Assembly: GCA_014529385.2 (NCBI GenBank)
Contig: CM043966.1
Location: 89,786,587 to 89,850,586 of the forward strand
Length of the DNA: 64,000 bases
From: Adiantum capillus-veneris
Taxonomy: Eukaryota; Streptophyta; Polypodiopsida; Polypodiales; Pteridaceae
Reading direction: 5' to 3'
In this document: positions 61,551 to 64,000 of the stretch, one piece after another
Numbering within the stretch: the stretch's first letter is position 1
Layout of the letters: every line of letters begins with the position of its first letter
Notes under the pieces: generated by a model
The model's database searches: none
Told to the model about the DNA's origin: nothing
Seen by the model: only the letters and a program-made list of their open reading frames with translations
Made by a program: the position numbers and the translations under genes

Positions 61551-62650
61551 TTATCTTGTCAGTGATCTGGAAAGGTCCGTAGTATCACATACTAAGCTTT
61601 GGAAAAAGCCTCTCCTTTCCCTTTTTCTTTCGCAGGCGTGCCTTCTCAAAAGTAAGAGCACCCAATCATCCTCCTTCAATTTCAAGTCGCGACGATGGCA
61701 ATCCGCTGCCTTTTTCTGTCGTTCTTGAGACTCCTGTAAAGTCTCGCGAACCTTGGCAAAAGCCGTTTCCAAATCTCGCGAATATTCATCCGCTTCCAAT
61801 ATCTAATCTTTCGTGCTCAGGAAGGATGGAACCTTCGCAGCACTTTCAACAATCTTACATGGCGTCTTCCCCGTCGAAGAGAATATCGTGTTATTGTAGG
61901 CAAATTCCACCAAAGGTAAGTTCTTTTCCCATTGAGTCTTCTGATCCGAGATACAAGACTTCAATAAATCTAAAATCACTGAATTTGCAATCTCAAATTG
62001 CCCGTCAGTCTGCAAGTGGAACGATGACGAGAACTGCAACTGCGTGCCAATGTTCTCCCAAATTGCCTTCCAAAATAAACTCATAAATCTGGGGTCTCTG
62101 TCGGAGACAATCGTCTTAGACGTGCCATGTAATCGAGAAATCATCGTGATCTTTCTGTGTTCTCGGGAGATCAAAAATGAAATCCATTGCAATACTTTCC
62201 CAGGGGTGGGTGGGTACGGGTAAAGGCTGTAACAATCCCTGTGCCTTATGCCTGTCAAACTTGACCTTCTGGTATACCAAGCAACTGCGCACAAACTCTT
62301 CCACATCCTTTTTGAGTCTCGGCCCAAAGTAGTATCTCTCTACCCCCTTCCATGGTGGTAGCAATGCCGCGGTGACCCGTAAAAGGTGGACAGTGGCATT
62401 CAGTCATAACCTTATCCCTCAACGGCTGTGTAACGCACAACATAGTCTTTTTCATCAAGTAGCCTTCTCGAAGGGAGTATCCCGCTATTGTCTCCCCATC
62501 CCGTATCTGTGTGAAAATATCTGCAAAATCTGTATTTGTGGCATACTGATCGACCATATCCTCGGAGCTCCTATGATGTATCGCGGAAATAGCCAGAACC
62601 AACGGTTTCCGAGACAAAGCATCTGCCACCACATTCTTCTGTCCCTGCAC
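61551..62650 (-). pseudogene. gypsy-6 integrase, frameshifted
   Basis: Frame 62650-62255 covers VVADALSRKPLVLAISAIHH and the zinc domain (TECHCPPFTGHRGIATTMEG). After a shift the frame 62364-62116 has DVEEFVRSCLVYQKVKFDRH (second zinc Cys changed to Tyr) and MDFIFDLPRTQKDHDDFS, with the first catalytic Asp. Frame 62327-61803 gives SDRDPRFMSLFWKAIWENIG (second Asp) and TDGQFEIANSVILDLL (catalytic Glu), then FAYNNTIFSSTGKTPCKIVE. Frame 61799-61551 gives LKLKEDDWVLL. A 30-bp deletion seems to lie at the DFS/ITWHV junction near 62130. Confidence 0.8.
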
Positions 62651-62671
62651 ATGGACAATCTGGAAGTGGAA

Positions 62672-63892
62672 CTATGACAAGATGTTCGTCCACCGCATCT
62701 GCTTTTCCGAAAGCTGCTTCTGTGACAAGAAGTAGCGCAAACTCTGATGGTCTGTAAAGACAGTAAAATCCGCTCCGAGTAGGTAATGCCGCCACTGAGT
62801 AAGAGCATGGATAACCGCCAAAAGCTCTTTCTCATAAATCTGTGCTGTCATCTCCGGCCTAGAGAACAAACGGCTCTCGTAAGCTATGACATGGCCTTCT
62901 TGCAGCAAGACCGCACCCAGACTACAACCACAAGCATCACAATATACTTCAAATGACTTTTGCAAGTCCAGCAAAGTCAAAATAGGTCCCGTAGTCAATT
63001 TCTCTTTCAGTGTCTGAAAGGCAGTCACCTCTGTGGGTCCCCACGAAAAAGGTACTCCTTTCTGTGTCAAGGTATGCAAAGGGGAAGCAACCTCTGCAAA
63101 CTTTCGTATGAACCGCCTGTAGTACGAACACAATCCCAAGAAGCTTCTAACTTCATGGACATTCCTCAAATCGGGCCAATCACGGATAGTCTCTATCTTG
63201 GCCGGGTCCATTTGCACTCCTGCTGCTGACACAATGTGTCCCAAAAAGTGTATCTCTGGTAGGAAAAATTCACTTTTCGTTGCATTAATCACTAACGTGT
63301 GATCTCGTAATGCCTGAAAGACTTGAAGCAGATGATCTCTGTGTTCTGCCTCATTCTTGGAGAAAACAATGATGTCGTCAAAGAAAGTGCCAACAAATAG
63401 CCTGTACTCTCGAAAAATCCTATCCATCATCCGGTTAAATGTCGCAGGAGCATTGGTTAAGCCAAAAGGTATCACAAAAAACTCAAATAACCCAAAAGTC
63501 GTCCGAAAAGCTGTCTTGTAGACATCTCTTGGCACTATCCTGATCTGATGATATCCACTCTTCAAGTCAATCCTGCTAAAGCACGAGGATCCCTGTAACC
63601 TGTCAAGTATATCATCGATCCTAGGAATCGAAAATCTGTTCTTGATGGTGATTTCGTTGAGAGTGGTATAATCGATGCACATTCTCCAAGATCCATCTTT
63701 CTTCAAAACCAACAACACTCGAGAGCAATACGGTGAAGAACTAGGCTGGACAAGACCCTTTTCCAAGAGGTCTTTCACTGGGTTCATAATCTTTTCATTC
63801 TGTACTCGGCTCACACAATAAGGTGGCCGATTCGGTGGCGTGCTTCCATGTATCAGATCAATGGTTTGATCTTCAGGTCCTGTGAAAAGCAA
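62672..63892 (-). CDS. gypsy-6 reverse transcriptase-RNase H, 406 codons open
   Basis: Longest open frame in the window. Residues 1-60 are the RT entry (STPPNRPPYCVSRVQNEKIM). Catalytic Asp109 lies in [12 protein letters not shown], and Asp172-Asp173 in GTFFDDIIVFS. The thumb ([40 protein letters not shown]) follows to about 290. RNase H shows Asp319 (EVYCDACGCSLGAVL), Glu355 (IYEKELLAVIHAL) and Asp381 (FTDHQSLRYFLSQ), so all catalytic residues of both enzymes are present. It ends at a stop after MRWTNILS, beyond which the sense continues into ADALSRKP, so the stop is a mutation within the polyprotein. Upstream, the protease frame is separated by a lesion near 63895. Confidence 0.85.
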   Translation of the reverse strand: MLFTGPEDQTIDLIHGSTPPNRPPYCVSRVQNEKIMNPVKDLLEKGLVQPSSSPYCSRVLLVLKKDGSWRMCIDYTTLNEITIKNRFSIPRIDDILDRLQGSSCFSRIDLKSGYHQIRIVPRDVYKTAFRTTFGLFEFFVIPFGLTNAPATFNRMMDRIFREYRLFVGTFFDDIIVFSKNEAEHRDHLLQVFQALRDHTLVINATKSEFFLPEIHFLGHIVSAAGVQMDPAKIETIRDWPDLRNVHEVRSFLGLCSYYRRFIRKFAEVASPLHTLTQKGVPFSWGPTEVTAFQTLKEKLTTGPILTLLDLQKSFEVYCDACGCSLGAVLLQEGHVIAYESRLFSRPEMTAQIYEKELLAVIHALTQWRHYLLGADFTVFTDHQSLRYFLSQKQLSEKQMRWTNILS

Positions 63893-64000
63893 TCGGCATG
63901 AGTGTGGAGAAAAATCTTTGCGTTCTTTTAATCAGGTCAAAACATATTCAACCTTTATCCATCGTTCAGTTCTCTTCCAAAAGAATGAGTAAGAAACTGA
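63893..64000 (-). pseudogene. gypsy-6 protease-RT linker, frameshifted
   Basis: Corresponds to the 'ERQDFLHSHADCFSEDLP' region of gypsy-2 in broken frame (CTTTGCGTTCTTTTAATCAG). Compared with gypsy-2 it lacks the ELPPARPED codons (AGGTCCTGTG joined directly). The element continues outside the window. Confidence 0.6.

Larger units (their letters stand above)
60094..64000 (-). mobile_element. gypsy-6: 3' half of a Ty3/gypsy chromovirus, runs off the window
   Basis: On the minus strand: RT-RNase H, integrase, chromodomain-like tail, 3' untranslated region, polypurine tract, 3' LTR. It was inserted into LINE-D3; the left target-site pentamer would be AGGTC (60089-60093), but the other end is outside. 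It is the least damaged gypsy element, although an in-frame stop ends RNase H and the integrase is frameshifted. The gag and 5' LTR lie beyond 64000. Confidence 0.85.

Overview
This window reads as nuclear DNA of a land plant with a large, repeat-packed genome. Evidence: Ty3/gypsy (chromovirus-type) LTR retrotransposons whose primer-binding sites match the plant initiator-Met-tRNA type (TGGTATCAAAGC), plant-style LINEs, many dinucleotide arrays (mostly GA/CT), and two or three short exon-like pieces with good plant splice signals. I cannot name the species; a fern, lycophyte or gymnosperm would fit the repeat load. No rRNA, tRNA, CRISPR array, bacterial operon or intact host gene was found. 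At least 80 % of the window is recognisable transposon debris, mostly on the minus strand.

Layout. 1-3.1 kb: gene-free, simple repeats and two tandem duplications. 3.1-7.7 kb: a decayed plant L1-type LINE on the plus strand (LINE-A). 8.2-18.7 kb: a region that may belong to one minus-strand host gene (exon-like pieces at 17.5, 15.9 and 8.9-9.07 kb), with a 5.7-kb composite gypsy element (gypsy-1, 10.03-15.69 kb) apparently inside an intron, plus a G/C-rich terminal-repeat element at 9.4 kb. 18.7-22.4 kb: two 5'-truncated copies of a second LINE family (LINE-D) head to tail on the minus strand. 22.4-23.5 kb: two partial plus-oriented LTRs. 23.5-28.3 kb: gypsy-2 (gag-PR-RT-RH-INT, decayed). 28.35-30.05 kb: a 1.7-kb stretch unlike anything else here, with a 233-codon membrane-protein ORF. 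30.05-33.1 kb: a gypsy RT scrap joined to LINE-C1, which has 5'UTR, coiled-coil ORF1 and endonuclease. 33.8-41.0 kb: an LTR relic and decayed gypsy-4 and gypsy-5, with a second copy of the G/C-rich element. 41-45.9 kb: mostly unassigned, with local duplications. 45.9-51.35 kb: a plus-strand LINE-C copy split by a minus-strand LINE of another family (LINE-B), itself split by a 1,229-bp solo LTR with a perfect 5-bp target duplication. 51.4-54.36 kb: gypsy-3, a gag-protease-only element. 54.36-58.7 kb: LINE-E, with ORF1, endonuclease and reverse transcriptase, interrupted by a 592-bp solo LTR with a perfect target duplication. 58.7-60.1 kb: a third LINE-D copy. 60.1-64 kb: gypsy-6, running off the window, with its 3' LTR, polypurine tract, chromodomain-like tail, integrase and the best-preserved RT-RNase H.

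The most interesting pattern is that LINE-C/D/E copies consistently begin and end at (CT)n on their own sense strand. This suggests a LINE clade that inserts into, or ends in, a (TC)n microsatellite. The second is the foreign 1.7-kb segment at 28.35-30.05 kb. The third is the modular LTR design: repeated ACGT-core modules in U3, and a roughly 40-bp block conserved between otherwise unlike LTR families.
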